Source: Devosia soli (lineage in GTDB: Bacteria; Pseudomonadota; Alphaproteobacteria; Rhizobiales; Devosiaceae). From it: a stretch of DNA of 64,000 bases. Both the position numbers and the translations under genes were made by a program. The DNA lies in contig NZ_LAJG01000014.1 in assembly GCF_000970455.1 (NCBI RefSeq), forward strand, positions 682,001-746,000, written 5' to 3'. The notes under the pieces were generated by a model. That model did not search any database. It was given only the letters and a program-made list of their open reading frames with translations, and had not been told where the DNA came from. This document shows, piece by piece, positions 7,076-16,758 of the stretch (position 1 is the stretch's first letter; every line of letters begins with the position of its first letter).

Positions 7076-10000
7076 ATGTCCATCGCCAGCAAGAACGAAC
7101 GCGGCGGCGCTCTCGCCACCCTCTTTGTCCGCCGTCCGGTCATGGCCGTGGTGATCAATGCACTGATCATGGTCGGGGGCCTCGCCGCCCTCCTCGGCAT
7201 CGAAGTGCGCGAACTCCCCCGCGTCGAAAGTCCCGTGCTCTCTGTCTCGACCAGCTTTTCTGGTGCCGCTGCCGAAACCGTTGACCGCGAAGTCACCGCC
7301 ATTGTCGAGGGTGCCGTCGCCCGCGTCCAGGGCGTCACGGCGATTTCCTCGAGTTCGTCCGTCGGCCAGAGCCGCGTCACGCTCGAATTCTCCGAGAACA
7401 CCAATCTCGATATCGCAACTTCAGACGTGCGCGACGCCTTGAGCCGCGTCACGCGCAGCCTGCCCGATGATGTGGAAGCGCCGACCATCTTCAAGGCCGA
7501 CAGCGATGCCCAGCCGGTCATGCAGCTTGCCGTCACGTCCGATCGCCTGAGCATCGGCGAGGTCAGCGAATTGGTCGATGGCATCATCACCGAGCGGCTG
7601 GCTGCTGTTGAAGGCGTTGCCGAAGTGCAGGTCTATGGCACCCGCACCACCGCGTTCGAAGTCGATATCGACCCCGTCAAACTCGCGAGCCGCGGCCTCA
7701 CCGTCGCCGATATCCGCACTGCGCTTGGCACCGTTGCATTCGATTCCCCCGCCGGCTCCATCAACGGCCCAAATCAAAACATCTCTGTCCGCGCCATTTC
7801 CGAAATCCGCGAGTCCAAGGATTTCGAAGACATCATCATCAACGGCCGCTCTCGCCTCGGCGATGTCGCGAGCGTCGTCTTCGACGCCGCCGCCAGCACA
7901 TCGTCCATTCGCGCCGATGGCCGGCCCGCTATTGGCCTCGGCATCGTCCGCCAGGCGCAGTCCAACAGCGTTTCGATTTCCCACGCGGTTCATGAAGCGG
8001 TCGATAGTCTCAACCAGACCCTCCCCGAAGGCGTCACGGTAAAGATCTCGAGCGACGAAGCCATCTTCATCGAAGGCGCGCTCCATGAAGTCGAGATCGC
8101 CCTCATCGTCGCGCTCGTCGTCGTCGTCGGCATCATCTATCTCTTCCTCCTCGATTGGCGCGCCATCATCGTCCCTGCCATTTCCATGCCCATCGCGCTC
8201 CTGGGCGCCGTCGCCGGCATGTATCTGGCTGGCTTCTCGCTCAACATCATCACGCTGCTGGCGCTGGTGCTGGCGACCGGCCTCGTCGTCGACGACGCCA
8301 TCGTTGTCCTCGAAAACATCATGCGCCGAAAGCACATGGGCGCTGGCCCGCGCGCCGCCGCCGTCCTCGGCACGCAGGAGGTGTTCTTTGCCGTTATCGC
8401 CACGACGCTCACCCTCGTCGCCGTTTTCGTGCCCTTGAGCTTTCTCGAAGGCCAGACCGGCCGCCTCTTCCGCGAGTTCGGCTATACCCTTGCCATTGCC
8501 GTGATGCTTTCCGGCGTCGTCGCCCTATCCATGGGCCCGATGGTCGCCTCGCGCCTCCTGCGGGACGATCACAAGGAACACACCGGCGGACCCTTCGCCG
8601 CCATCGGGCGGCTCTTTGCGAGCCTTTATCGCTTTACCCTGCGCACAGCGCTGCGCAATCCGTTGGTCGTCATCCTGGTAGCCGTCCTTTTTGCGGGCTC
8701 GGCATATTATGTCTACGGCGCCTTGCGGCAGGAAATTACCCCCTCCGAAGACCGCTCGGCCATCAACCTGCGCATCTCGGCGCCCAATACGGCCAGCCTC
8801 GATTTTGTCCGCACGCGCCTCAGCCAGGTCGAAACCATGCTGCAGCCATATGTCGAAAGCGGTGAAGTGCGCTCGGTCTTCGTCCTTTCCGGCTGGGGCA
8901 ATGGTGGGTCGATCACCCTGACCCTGGCCCCTTGGGGCGAACGCGAGCGCAGCCAGCAGACGATCGCCGCCGAAATCAACCAGCTGATGACTCAGGTTCC
9001 CGGCGTCCGGGCGTCCGTCAGCCAGGGCAACAGCCTCGGCATTCGCGGCGGCGGCTCAGGGCTGCAGTTCGCCGTCGCCGGCTCGGACTACGCGGTACTC
9101 TCCGATACCGCCCAAGCCATCGCCGACGCGCTGGAGGCCGATGGCCGGTTTGGCCAGGTCTCGGTCAATTTCGACACCACCCAACCCGAACTGACCCTGA
9201 CGGTCGATCGCGCCCGCGCCGATGCGCTCGGCATCGACATCAACGGCCTCGCCCCCACCATGCAGGCGATGATCGATGGTTCCGATGTCGGCTCGATCTT
9301 CATCAACGACGAGAGCTATTCGATCCGCATGCTCTCGACCACCAACCCAATCAACGATCCCAGAGATCTCGAACAACTCTTCGTGCGCACCGGCGACGGC
9401 CGCTATGTGCCGATGTCGACCATCGCCACAATTGAGGAAGCTCCCGTGCCACCCTCGCTCCGCCGCGAGCAGCAGCGCCGCTCCGTTCCCGTCACAGCCA
9501 GCCTCGAAGGTGGACTGGCGCTCGGCGATGCCTATAGCGAGCTGCTCAAGATCGCGACGCCGCTCCTTCCCCAGGGCACCTCTATCCTGCCGCTCGCCGA
9601 AGCAAAGACTATCGGCGAAGCCAATAACGCGCTTTTCCTCACCTTCGGTTTTGCGCTCGTCATCATCCTCCTCGTCCTCGCCGCCCAGTTCGAAAGTTTC
9701 TGGAGCGCCATCATCGTCATGGCCACCGTGCCCTTCGGCGTTGCCGCGGGGCTCTGGGCCATTCTCCTGACTGGCGGCAGCCTCAACATTTTTAGCCAGA
9801 TCGGCCTCGTCCTCGTCGTCGGCATCATGGCCAAGAACGGCATCCTCATCGTCGAATTCGCCAACCAGCTTCGCGACCGTGGCATGTCGGTCGCCGAAGC
9901 GATCGAGGAAGCTTCCAATATCCGCCTCCGCCCGGTGCTGATGACCATGATCGCTACTATTCTGGGTGGCGTCCCTCTGGTCCTCGCGTCCGGCGCCGGC

Positions 10001-10189
10001 GCCGAAGCCCGCGCGGCGCTCGGCTGGGTCATGGTCGGCGGCCTCGGCTTTGCCGCCATCGCCACGCTCTACCTCACCCCCGTCGCCTACCTCCTCCTCG
10101 CCCGCTTCTCGACACCGAAGGCCGAGGAAGAGGCAAAGCTCGAACGCGAACTCGACAATCTCGAACAGGGCCCCGAGCCGGCGGAGTGA
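7076..10189 (+). CDS. RND efflux transporter, permease subunit
   Basis: Proton-driven inner-membrane pump of the AcrB/HAE1 superfamily (1037 residues, family-typical). It shows the two-fold layout: a membrane helix, a large periplasmic loop, then six helices, repeated once. The acidic proton-relay pair is visible in TM4 (GLVVDDAIVV). I chose the ATG at 7076, which has GAGGGGA upstream; the frame is open further up but enters the family C repeat. The substrate is unknown. The stop abuts the stop of the convergent regulator within TGATCA. Confidence 0.93.
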   Translation: MSIASKNERGGALATLFVRRPVMAVVINALIMVGGLAALLGIEVRELPRVESPVLSVSTSFSGAAAETVDREVTAIVEGAVARVQGVTAISSSSSVGQSRVTLEFSENTNLDIATSDVRDALSRVTRSLPDDVEAPTIFKADSDAQPVMQLAVTSDRLSIGEVSELVDGIITERLAAVEGVAEVQVYGTRTTAFEVDIDPVKLASRGLTVADIRTALGTVAFDSPAGSINGPNQNISVRAISEIRESKDFEDIIINGRSRLGDVASVVFDAAASTSSIRADGRPAIGLGIVRQAQSNSVSISHAVHEAVDSLNQTLPEGVTVKISSDEAIFIEGALHEVEIALIVALVVVVGIIYLFLLDWRAIIVPAISMPIALLGAVAGMYLAGFSLNIITLLALVLATGLVVDDAIVVLENIMRRKHMGAGPRAAAVLGTQEVFFAVIATTLTLVAVFVPLSFLEGQTGRLFREFGYTLAIAVMLSGVVALSMGPMVASRLLRDDHKEHTGGPFAAIGRLFASLYRFTLRTALRNPLVVILVAVLFAGSAYYVYGALRQEITPSEDRSAINLRISAPNTASLDFVRTRLSQVETMLQPYVESGEVRSVFVLSGWGNGGSITLTLAPWGERERSQQTIAAEINQLMTQVPGVRASVSQGNSLGIRGGGSGLQFAVAGSDYAVLSDTAQAIADALEADGRFGQVSVNFDTTQPELTLTVDRARADALGIDINGLAPTMQAMIDGSDVGSIFINDESYSIRMLSTTNPINDPRDLEQLFVRTGDGRYVPMSTIATIEEAPVPPSLRREQQRRSVPVTASLEGGLALGDAYSELLKIATPLLPQGTSILPLAEAKTIGEANNALFLTFGFALVIILLVLAAQFESFWSAIIVMATVPFGVAAGLWAILLTGGSLNIFSQIGLVLVVGIMAKNGILIVEFANQLRDRGMSVAEAIEEASNIRLRPVLMTMIATILGGVPLVLASGAGAEARAALGWVMVGGLGFAAIATLYLTPVAYLLLARFSTPKAEEEAKLERELDNLEQGPEPAE

Positions 10190-10879
10190 TCAAGCGCTGT
10201 CTCGCGCTTCGAGCCGCGCTAGATAATCACGCAGCAACGGTACGCGTCTTGGCCTAAAACTGTCGCCGGTCACCCGAGCGGCCCGCATCCGGTCGCCCCG
10301 GAAAATCCGAAAATCCTGCCTGAAGCAGCACCAGGCCAGTACCGAAAGTGTCCTCTCCGTATAGACCAGCGCCAGCGGCCAGATCGTGCGCTCGCTCTCG
10401 GCGCCATGCTGATCGACATAGGCAATCTCGACCGCCCGCTCGCGCCATGCCGCCTCGCGCAGCGTTTCGAGATCGACGCCCACCGTCCGCGGCTCGGGTC
10501 GATAGACTAGCGACACGGCATGGAGCACCTGCTGCTCCGCCTCATCGGGCAGGGTCGCAGAGATCTTGGCGAGCGCCGAACGTGCCGCATCCGCGAGCGC
10601 CTTGTCCCCCATGCCGCGAACTTCGCTTAAGCCCAGAACCAGCGCCTCGATCTCGGCCCGCGTCAGCGTCTGTGGCGGCAGCGCAAAATCCTCGATCAGC
10701 CGATAGCCATAGCCACGCTCGCCCTCGATCCGCGCCCCGGCCGCCCGCAAGCTGTCGATATCGCGATAGAGCGAGCGCAGCGAAACGCCTGTCTCTTCTG
10801 CCAGCCGTTGCGCCGTGATCGGCGCCGGCATCACGCGCATGGCCTGCAGCAACCTCAATAGTCGATCGGATCGCGCCAT
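10190..10879 (-). CDS. WYL-domain helix-turn-helix transcriptional regulator
   Basis: YafY-type regulator (229 residues): N-terminal HTH_11 (RLLRLLQAMR...LAEETGVSLRSLYRDIDSL) and a C-terminal WYL ligand-sensing domain. I prefer the ATG at 10879 over a TTG two codons upstream. It is divergent from a VOC-family gene 69 bases away, a common arrangement in which the regulator represses the small VOC gene. A perfect AACTG-T-CAGTT palindrome lies between them. Confidence 0.88.
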   Translation of the reverse strand: MARSDRLLRLLQAMRVMPAPITAQRLAEETGVSLRSLYRDIDSLRAAGARIEGERGYGYRLIEDFALPPQTLTRAEIEALVLGLSEVRGMGDKALADAARSALAKISATLPDEAEQQVLHAVSLVYRPEPRTVGVDLETLREAAWRERAVEIAYVDQHGAESERTIWPLALVYTERTLSVLAWCCFRQDFRIFRGDRMRAARVTGDSFRPRRVPLLRDYLARLEARDSA

Positions 10880-10883
10880 GTTC

Positions 10884-10904
10884 AACTGCCGGAAACTGTC
10901 AGTT
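10884..10904. promoter_or_regulatory. Putative operator for the WYL regulator
   Basis: AACTGTCAGTT (10894-10904) is a perfect 5+1+5 palindrome, and a further half site AACTG is at 10884-10888. The element sits in the short divergent intergenic region, next to the regulator start. Binding by the regulator is inferred. Confidence 0.5.
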
Positions 10905-10948
10905 GGGTAGCGTTACAACAGCGTCATCACTTCAGCAAGGACGACGCC

Positions 10949-11371
10949 ATGAGCATCACCACCACCACCCATCTCAATTTTCGCGGCCAAGCGCGCGAGG
11001 CTCTGGAGTTTTACCGGTCCATCTTCGGCGGCCAGCTCATGGTCGCCACGCACAGCCAAGCCTACCCCTCATTCCCTGCTGAGGAAGCCGACCTCGTCGC
11101 CTTCGGACAAGTCGAAAGCCCCGAAGGCTTTCGCATCATGGCTTTCGACGTCCCTGCCGCCCGCCCCTTCGATTCCGGCATCTCGCCGGTCTTCGTTTCG
11201 GTGCGCGGCTCCAACGCTGATGAAATCACGCGCTATTGGAACGCACTAAGCCAGGGCGCCACGATCATCCAGCCGCTCGCCCCATCCGGCTGGACGCCAC
11301 TCTACGGTATGCTCACAGACCGTTTCGGCATCACCTGGGTCCTCGACGTCGCCCAAAGCTATGGCAGCTGA
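10949..11371 (+). CDS. VOC family protein (PhnB/3-demethylubiquinone methyltransferase-like fold)
   Basis: 140-residue protein with the paired beta-alpha-beta-beta-beta modules of the vicinal-oxygen-chelate superfamily. It opens ITTTTHLNFRGQAREALEFYRSIFGG, the typical PhnB-like start, and ends with DRFGITWVLDV. The reaction is unknown; family names based on demethylubiquinone methyltransferase are misleading. It is divergently paired with the WYL regulator, which likely controls it. Confidence 0.85.
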   Translation: MSITTTTHLNFRGQAREALEFYRSIFGGQLMVATHSQAYPSFPAEEADLVAFGQVESPEGFRIMAFDVPAARPFDSGISPVFVSVRGSNADEITRYWNALSQGATIIQPLAPSGWTPLYGMLTDRFGITWVLDVAQSYGS

Positions 11372-11393
11372 AGGCCCCGCCTGAAAACAAAAA

Positions 11394-11419
11394 GGGCCGC
11401 CGGGTTTCCCCGACGGCCC
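11394..11419. terminator. Terminator between the VOC gene and gguB
   Basis: GGGCCGCCGGG pairs with CCCGACGGCCC around a short loop (one mismatch). On the minus strand it is followed by TTTTTGTTTT, so it should end the chvE-gguA-gguB transcript; it may also act on the plus-strand VOC gene. Confidence 0.75.
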
Positions 11420-11440
11420 CAACCTCTAAAGCCCGAAAAA

Positions 11441-12718
11441 TCAGGCCGAGCGGTTCTTGTTATAAAGATCGAAGAACACGGCTGCGAGCAGCACGACGCC
11501 CTTGATCATCTGCTGCCAATCGATGTTGACGCCCATGATCGACATGCCGTTGTTCATCACACCCATGATGAACGCGCCGATCACGGCACCGGCCACGGCG
11601 CCGACGCCGCCGAGTGCCGAAGCGCCGCCGATGAACACGGCCGCGATCACGTCGAGTTCGAGCCCCTGGCCGGCCTTCGGCGTCGCCGAATTGAGGCGAG
11701 CGGCATAGATCATGCCGGCGAGAGCGGCGAGCGCACCCATGATGGCGAAGATGTAGAACGTCGTGCGTTCGGTCTTGATGCCCGAAAGCGCGGCAGCCTT
11801 GAGGTTACCGCCGAGGGCATAGATGCGGCGGCCAAAGGTCATGCGCTTGGTGAGGAACACGAAGAACGCGATGAGGACACCCATGACGACGAGCACGTTC
11901 GGCAGGCCGCGATAAGAGGCCAGCATATAGGCAAAGAACAACACGAGCGCTGCGATGACGAGATTTTTGACGACAAACAGACTAAACGGCTCGACGTCGT
12001 AGCCACGGGCCTTGCGGCGCGCCCGGCTGCGGATGGCGAAGAACACCGTGCCGACAACGGCGAGAATGGCGATGACCATCGTCGTCGTGTGCAGGACGAG
12101 CGGCTGCACGCCTTCGCTGGCAGCCACCAGCGTCGTCGGCCCGATCACGTCGGGAATGAACCCTGCCGAAAGCAGCTGGAACTCAGCCGGGAACGGACCC
12201 ACAGACTTGCCGGCGAGGATGGCGAGCGACAGGCCCTTGAAGATGAGCATGCCGGCCAGCGTCACGATGAAGCTGGGGATCTTGTGATAAGCGATGAGAT
12301 AGCCTTGTGCCGCCCCGATGATGGCGCCGACGACGAGACAGATGATGCCGGCAACGATCGGATTGGCGAGGAAGGCGAATTCGGGCGGGAAGCGCCAGCC
12401 GACCATCAGCATGGCCGCAAGTGCGCCGACAAAGCCGGAAACCGAGCCCACCGAAAGGTCGATATGACCCGCCACGATCACCAGCAGCATGCCCAGCGCC
12501 ATCACGATGATATAGCTGTTCTGCAGGATGATATTGGTCAGGTTCACCGGCTTGAAGAGCACGCCGGCGGTAAAATACTGGAAGAACACCATGATCAGGA
12601 TGAGCGCCAGCAACAGGCCATAGTCGCGCATATTGGCCTGCAACGCGCCCAGGAAGCTCAGTTCCTTGGACTTGGCCTGATCGGCCGCGGTACCGGTCGG
12701 TGCAGTTTGAACGGTCAT
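11441..12718 (-). CDS. gguB: Multiple-monosaccharide ABC transporter permease
   Basis: Membrane subunit of a ChvE-type sugar importer (425 residues, larger than RbsC and typical of GguB/XylH/MmsB). It has roughly ten hydrophobic helices and conserved loops such as [13 protein letters not shown] and [19 protein letters not shown] of the BPD_transp_2 family. The ATG overlaps the gguA stop. Together with GguA and ChvE it probably imports arabinose, xylose, glucose or galactose-type sugars. Confidence 0.92.
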   Translation of the reverse strand: MTVQTAPTGTAADQAKSKELSFLGALQANMRDYGLLLALILIMVFFQYFTAGVLFKPVNLTNIILQNSYIIVMALGMLLVIVAGHIDLSVGSVSGFVGALAAMLMVGWRFPPEFAFLANPIVAGIICLVVGAIIGAAQGYLIAYHKIPSFIVTLAGMLIFKGLSLAILAGKSVGPFPAEFQLLSAGFIPDVIGPTTLVAASEGVQPLVLHTTTMVIAILAVVGTVFFAIRSRARRKARGYDVEPFSLFVVKNLVIAALVLFFAYMLASYRGLPNVLVVMGVLIAFFVFLTKRMTFGRRIYALGGNLKAAALSGIKTERTTFYIFAIMGALAALAGMIYAARLNSATPKAGQGLELDVIAAVFIGGASALGGVGAVAGAVIGAFIMGVMNNGMSIMGVNIDWQQMIKGVVLLAAVFFDLYNKNRSA

Positions 12719-14247
12719 GATGCCTTTCCTTCAGCGCGTACGATCGAGCGCATGATCTTTTCCTGGCTCGCCTCGCTGGTGGGCATTTCGCCCACGATGC
12801 GGCCTTCATTCATAACATAGAGACGGTCGGTAATGCCGAGCAGCTCGGGCATTTCCGAAGAGATCACCAGGATGGCTTTGCCCTGTGCGGCGAGCTGGTT
12901 GATGATCGTGTAGATTTCATATTTGGCGCCGACGTCGATGCCGCGGGTGGGCTCGTCGAGGATGAGCACATCCGGGTTGGCATAGAGCCACTTGGAGAGC
13001 ACGACCTTCTGCTGGTTCCCGCCCGAGAGATTACCGGTCACCTGATAGACGCTCGAAGACCGGATATTGGTCTTCTTGCGATAATCGTTGGCGACATCGA
13101 GCTCGGCGAGATCGTCGATGACACCCCAGCGCGACACCCCCGGCAGGTTGGCGATCGTCACATTGTGCTTGATGTGGTCGATGAGGTTGAGCCCGAAATG
13201 CTTGCGGTCTTCCGTGGCATAGGCAATACCCGACCGGATGGCCCGTTCGACGGTCGAGGTATCGACCTTCTTGCCGTTCATGATCACGTCGCCGGTGATC
13301 TTCTGCCCCCAGGATTTGCCGAAAAGGCTCATGGCGAATTCGGTGCGGCCCGAGCCCATGAGCCCGGCGATACCCACTACTTCACCCTTGCGCAGGGTGA
13401 TGTTGATGTTCTTGATCACCTGGCGGTCGCGATGCTGGGGGTGATAGACTGACCAGTCCTTCACCTCGAGGATCGTTTCGCCGATTTTGGGCTCGCGATT
13501 GGGGTAGCGATCTTCGAGTGAACGCCCAACCATCGAGGTGATGATGCGATCCTCGGTGATCTCGTTGGTATCCATCGTTTCGATCGTGCGGCCGTCGCGG
13601 ATCACGGTCACGCGGTCGGCGATACGCGAGATTTCATTGAGCTTGTGGCTGATGATGATCGAGGTGATCCCCTGCTTCTTGAATTCGAGCAGGAGGTCGA
13701 GCAGCGCCTGGCTATCCTTTTCCGAGAGCGAGGCAGTCGGCTCATCGAGAATGAGAAGCTGCACCTGCTTGGAGAGCGCCTTGGCGATCTCGACAAGCTG
13801 CTGCTTTCCGAGGCCGAGATTGGTCACGAGCGTGTCGGGGTCTTCGTTGAGACCCACCATGGCCAGGAGCTTGCGCGCGCCGTCGCGCGTCTCGTCCCAG
13901 TCGATGACGCCACCCTTGGCCTGTTCGTTGCCGAGGAAGATGTTTTCGGCGATCGAGAGCAGCGGCACCAGCGCGAGTTCCTGGTGGATGATCACGATGC
14001 CCTTCCGCTCGCTGTCGCGAATGGTGCGGAAATGCTGTTCTTCGCCATTATAGACGATCTGGCCCTCATAGGAGCCGTGGGGATAAACGCCGCTCAACAC
14101 CTTCATCAGGGTGGATTTGCCGGCGCCGTTTTCGCCGCAGATGGCGTGGATTTCTCCCTCCCGAACGTCGAGATTGACGTCCGACAGCGCTTTGACGCCT
14201 GGGAAGGTCTTGGTGATGCTGCGCATCTCAAGAATGGTCTTGGTCAT
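12715..14247 (-). CDS. gguA: Multiple-monosaccharide ABC transporter ATP-binding protein
   Basis: Tandem-ATPase protein of the RbsA/XylG class (510 residues). The first domain has Walker [10 protein letters not shown], signature region [15 protein letters not shown] and Walker B LLILDEP. The second domain has a degenerate Walker A (GLMGSGRTE) but intact signature LSGGNQQKV and Walker B LILDEPT, as is normal for this class. It overlaps gguB by four bases, and a hairpin separates it from chvE. Confidence 0.94.
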   Translation of the reverse strand: MTKTILEMRSITKTFPGVKALSDVNLDVREGEIHAICGENGAGKSTLMKVLSGVYPHGSYEGQIVYNGEEQHFRTIRDSERKGIVIIHQELALVPLLSIAENIFLGNEQAKGGVIDWDETRDGARKLLAMVGLNEDPDTLVTNLGLGKQQLVEIAKALSKQVQLLILDEPTASLSEKDSQALLDLLLEFKKQGITSIIISHKLNEISRIADRVTVIRDGRTIETMDTNEITEDRIITSMVGRSLEDRYPNREPKIGETILEVKDWSVYHPQHRDRQVIKNINITLRKGEVVGIAGLMGSGRTEFAMSLFGKSWGQKITGDVIMNGKKVDTSTVERAIRSGIAYATEDRKHFGLNLIDHIKHNVTIANLPGVSRWGVIDDLAELDVANDYRKKTNIRSSSVYQVTGNLSGGNQQKVVLSKWLYANPDVLILDEPTRGIDVGAKYEIYTIINQLAAQGKAILVISSEMPELLGITDRLYVMNEGRIVGEMPTSEASQEKIMRSIVRAEGKAS

Positions 14248-14298
14248 AGGTCGCTTTCTCGTATGCGCCCGGTCCGCTTGTCCTGGCTTGCGTCCCGC

Positions 14299-14340
14299 TC
14301 CCGTTTACGGGAAAGGGCCCCGCGTCACCGCGGAGCCCCT
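14299..14340. terminator. Intercistronic hairpins between chvE and gguA
   Basis: Two hairpins lie between the genes: CCCG-TTTA-CGGG at 14300-14311 and the longer AGGGCCCCGCG...CGCGGAGCCCCT at 14314-14340. Such structures after a binding-protein gene usually protect the upstream mRNA end or attenuate read-through, giving excess binding protein. No long T run follows. Confidence 0.6.
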
Positions 14341-14359
14341 GTTCGTCAGTCTGCAGGAC

Positions 14360-15436
14360 TTACTGCAGGTCTTCTTCCTTGATGTAGCCCGAGTCGACGA
14401 CCAGTTCCTTGTAGTTGGTCGCATCGACTTCATACGGGGTCAGCAGGATCGACGGCACAACCTTGACGCCATTGTCATAGGTGGTGGTGTCGAGGCCTTC
14501 CGGCGTGCCGCCCGAAACCACGGTGTCGACGAGGTCGGCAGTGGTCTTGGCCAGTTCGCGGGTGTCCTTGTAGATGGTCGAATACTGTTCGCCGGCAATG
14601 ATTGCCTTCACCGACGGAGCTTCAGCGTCCTGGCCGGTGATGATCGGCCATGCGAGGTCGCCCGAGCCATAACCAACGCCGCGGAGCGACGAGATGATGC
14701 CGCGCGACAGGCCATCATAGGGGGCGAGAACGCCGTCAACGCGCGAACCGTCCGAGTAGTTGGCCGAGAGGATATTGTCCATGCGAGCCTGGGCAACCGC
14801 ACCGTCCCAACGCAGCGTACCGACTTGGTCCATGCCCATCTGGCCGGACTTGATCACGATGTCGCCCGAGTCGATCATCGGCTGCAGAACGCTCATCGCG
14901 CCGTCGTAGAAGAAGAAGGCGTTGTTGTCGTCCGGCGAGCCGCCGAAGAGTTCCACGTTCCACGGCTTGGTGTCCGCGAAGCGTTCCTTGAGGCCCTTTA
15001 CGAGGCTGTTGGCCTGGAGCACACCGACCTGGAAGTTGTCGAAGGTGGTGTAGTAGTCGACATTGCCCGATTCACGGATCAGACGGTCGTAAGCGATGAC
15101 CTTGATGCCGGCATCGGCAGCCTGCTGAAGCACGGCCGACAGGGTGGTGCCGTCGATCGAGGCGATCACGAGAGCCTTGACGCCCTTGGTGACCATGTTT
15201 TCGATCTGGGCGAGCTGGTTCGGGATGTCGTCTTCTGCATACTGCAGGTCGACGGTGTAGCCCTTGCCTTCGAGCGCGGTCTTGAGCTCGTTGCCGTCCG
15301 AAATCCAGCGGAGCGACGACTGCGTCGGCATGGCAATGCCGATCTGGCCCTTATCCTGGGCGTAGGCGGCGGTCGCAGCGGTGGCCAACAGGGCACCGGC
15401 GGCAAACAGCGTCGCGATTGATTTCAGAACCTTCAC
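14360..15436 (-). CDS. chvE: Multiple-monosaccharide ABC transporter substrate-binding protein
   Basis: Periplasmic sugar-binding protein of the ChvE/MmsE class (358 residues). It has a signal peptide (ending ATAAYAQ) and a ligand-binding core with [17 protein letters not shown] at the N terminus and [20 protein letters not shown] in the hinge region, as in Agrobacterium ChvE. The start is GTG, with AGGGAG seven bases upstream. In Agrobacterium ChvE also signals through VirA; no such partner is seen here, so transport is the likely role. A GntR regulator is divergent from it. Confidence 0.93.
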   Translation of the reverse strand: MKVLKSIATLFAAGALLATAATAAYAQDKGQIGIAMPTQSSLRWISDGNELKTALEGKGYTVDLQYAEDDIPNQLAQIENMVTKGVKALVIASIDGTTLSAVLQQAADAGIKVIAYDRLIRESGNVDYYTTFDNFQVGVLQANSLVKGLKERFADTKPWNVELFGGSPDDNNAFFFYDGAMSVLQPMIDSGDIVIKSGQMGMDQVGTLRWDGAVAQARMDNILSANYSDGSRVDGVLAPYDGLSRGIISSLRGVGYGSGDLAWPIITGQDAEAPSVKAIIAGEQYSTIYKDTRELAKTTADLVDTVVSGGTPEGLDTTTYDNGVKVVPSILLTPYEVDATNYKELVVDSGYIKEEDLQ

Positions 15437-15884
15437 GTCTCGACTCCCTTAGATTTTTCGAGATGGTTGATGTGTTCGTCGTGGTCTTGTTCGATCAGGC
15501 CAATTCATTCCTGCCACCCGCGCGGCACGGGCCAGCGCCCATCGCCCATCGGGATGCCCCCACCTTGCCGGCCTGGCGCCGGCAACCGGGATGGAACTGC
15601 ATGATGTCCTCCTGCTCGGGCGGCTTGGCTGCCGCCTTGGACCTTTCAAGGCCACGGGCAGGAAATTAGGATAATCAGATATGCATGTAAAGCGGGGTAG
15701 TTCTGCACACGGTTATTTTTTCGATTGTCGAAGATATAAAATTCGGCGTAGAACGCCCGCTTTCTGGCCGTTGCTGTCTTAACCATCACACGCTAACGTC
15801 CGGGAAAGTCGTGCAGGACTCTGCCCTCAACAGTCCGGAAAACCGGCAGGTAGAGTCAAAGGTATCTGATACCTTGGAGGATAT
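15437..15884. other. 448-base divergent intergenic region between chvE and the GntR regulator
   Basis: This should hold the chvE promoter and leader and the regulator promoter. The half next to chvE is GC-rich with short inverted repeats; 15665-15760 is AT-rich and the likely promoter zone. I could not fix -35/-10 boxes with confidence. Short open frames here have no ribosome binding site and look spurious. A perfect palindrome lies at 15859-15875. Confidence 0.6.
15859..15875. promoter_or_regulatory. Perfect operator palindrome upstream of the GntR/FCD gene
   Basis: AAGGTAT-CTG-ATACCTT is a perfect 7+3+7 inverted repeat ending one base before the GGAGG ribosome binding site. Its form matches operators of FCD-type GntR regulators (GGTATxxxATACC). 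Autoregulation by occlusion of the start region is inferred. Confidence 0.65.
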
Positions 15885-16655
15885 GTGGTTAGTCTGGGTG
15901 GCGAGACGCGCCCCGATCACGGCAGCGCCGCGAGCGCGGTGGCCGATGATCTGGCGCAGGTGATCCTTGGAGAGTTGGCGCCGGGCCAAAGCCTGCCCAG
16001 CGAGGCGGAACTGGCGGACCGCTATTCGGTCAGCCGTCTGACTATCCGCGAAGCGGTAAAACTCCTTGCCGGCCGGGGCCTTCTGGAGCTTTCGCGGGGT
16101 CGCCGTGCGGTGGTGCGTGAGCCCGACGGATCCGCCTTCACAGACTTCCTGACATCGCTCGTCAGGGCCGACCCTAAGGGTCTTTTCGACCTTGTTGAGG
16201 TACGTTTGTCATTGGAAGTCCAATCGGCGACTTTGGCAGCCAAACGGGCCAACCGGGCCGGGGTCACCGCCATCGAAAACGCCCTCCAGGGCATGCGCGA
16301 CGCGATCGGTGATTCCGCCGACTTCGCAGACGAGGCGACCGAGGCGCGCTTCCACGAATGCGACTTCGGCTTTCACGAGGCGGTGGCGCTTGCGAGCGGT
16401 AACCGTGTTTTGGGATATCTCTTCGAGGCCATGGCGATTCCCCTTCGCGAGGGTTTTTACATCAGCCAGCGCGGTCACGCCTTCCGCGGTCACACGCCTC
16501 GCGACACCATCGAGGCCCATCAGCGCGTCCTTGATTGTATCCGAGAGGGCAATGGACGGGCGGCTGCCGAGGCGATGCGCCTCCATTTGCGCGATACCGA
16601 ACGCGATATCCGCATGGCCGTAACCAAAATGGCGTCGACAAGCGCTCGGAGTTAA
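15885..16655 (+). CDS. GntR family transcriptional regulator, FadR/FCD subfamily
   Basis: 256 residues: winged helix N-terminal domain (LPSEAELADRYSVSRLTIREAVKLLAGRGLLE, about residues 38-70) and an all-helical FCD effector domain with spaced His/Asp metal ligands (ECDFGFHEAVALASGN near 165-180). The start is GTG at 15885, four bases after GGAGG; a later start would cut into the DNA-binding domain. It is divergent from chvE-gguAB, so it may control sugar uptake in response to a sugar acid, but it could have other targets. Confidence 0.87.
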   Translation: MVSLGGETRPDHGSAASAVADDLAQVILGELAPGQSLPSEAELADRYSVSRLTIREAVKLLAGRGLLELSRGRRAVVREPDGSAFTDFLTSLVRADPKGLFDLVEVRLSLEVQSATLAAKRANRAGVTAIENALQGMRDAIGDSADFADEATEARFHECDFGFHEAVALASGNRVLGYLFEAMAIPLREGFYISQRGHAFRGHTPRDTIEAHQRVLDCIREGNGRAAAEAMRLHLRDTERDIRMAVTKMASTSARS

Positions 16656-16758
16656 CGGACTGCTACCCGATTCACAGCCTGTTCAAGGTCGGGAAACGCC
16701 GATAAGCTCATATTCGGGAAGCTGAAATCTGTGGCCATGGAGCGAGCGACGCGTAGCA

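Noticed and set aside
7421-8335. 304-codon minus-strand frame inside the RND pump
   Set aside because: Highly acidic shadow composition (runs of Asp/Glu from GAC/GTC codons read in antisense).
14111-15421. 436-codon plus-strand frame opposite chvE
   Set aside because: Shadow of ChvE; it also spans the chvE-gguA intergenic hairpins.
15449-15655. 68-codon minus-strand frame upstream of chvE
   Set aside because: Low-complexity Arg/Pro composition and no ribosome binding site; it lies in the leader and promoter region.
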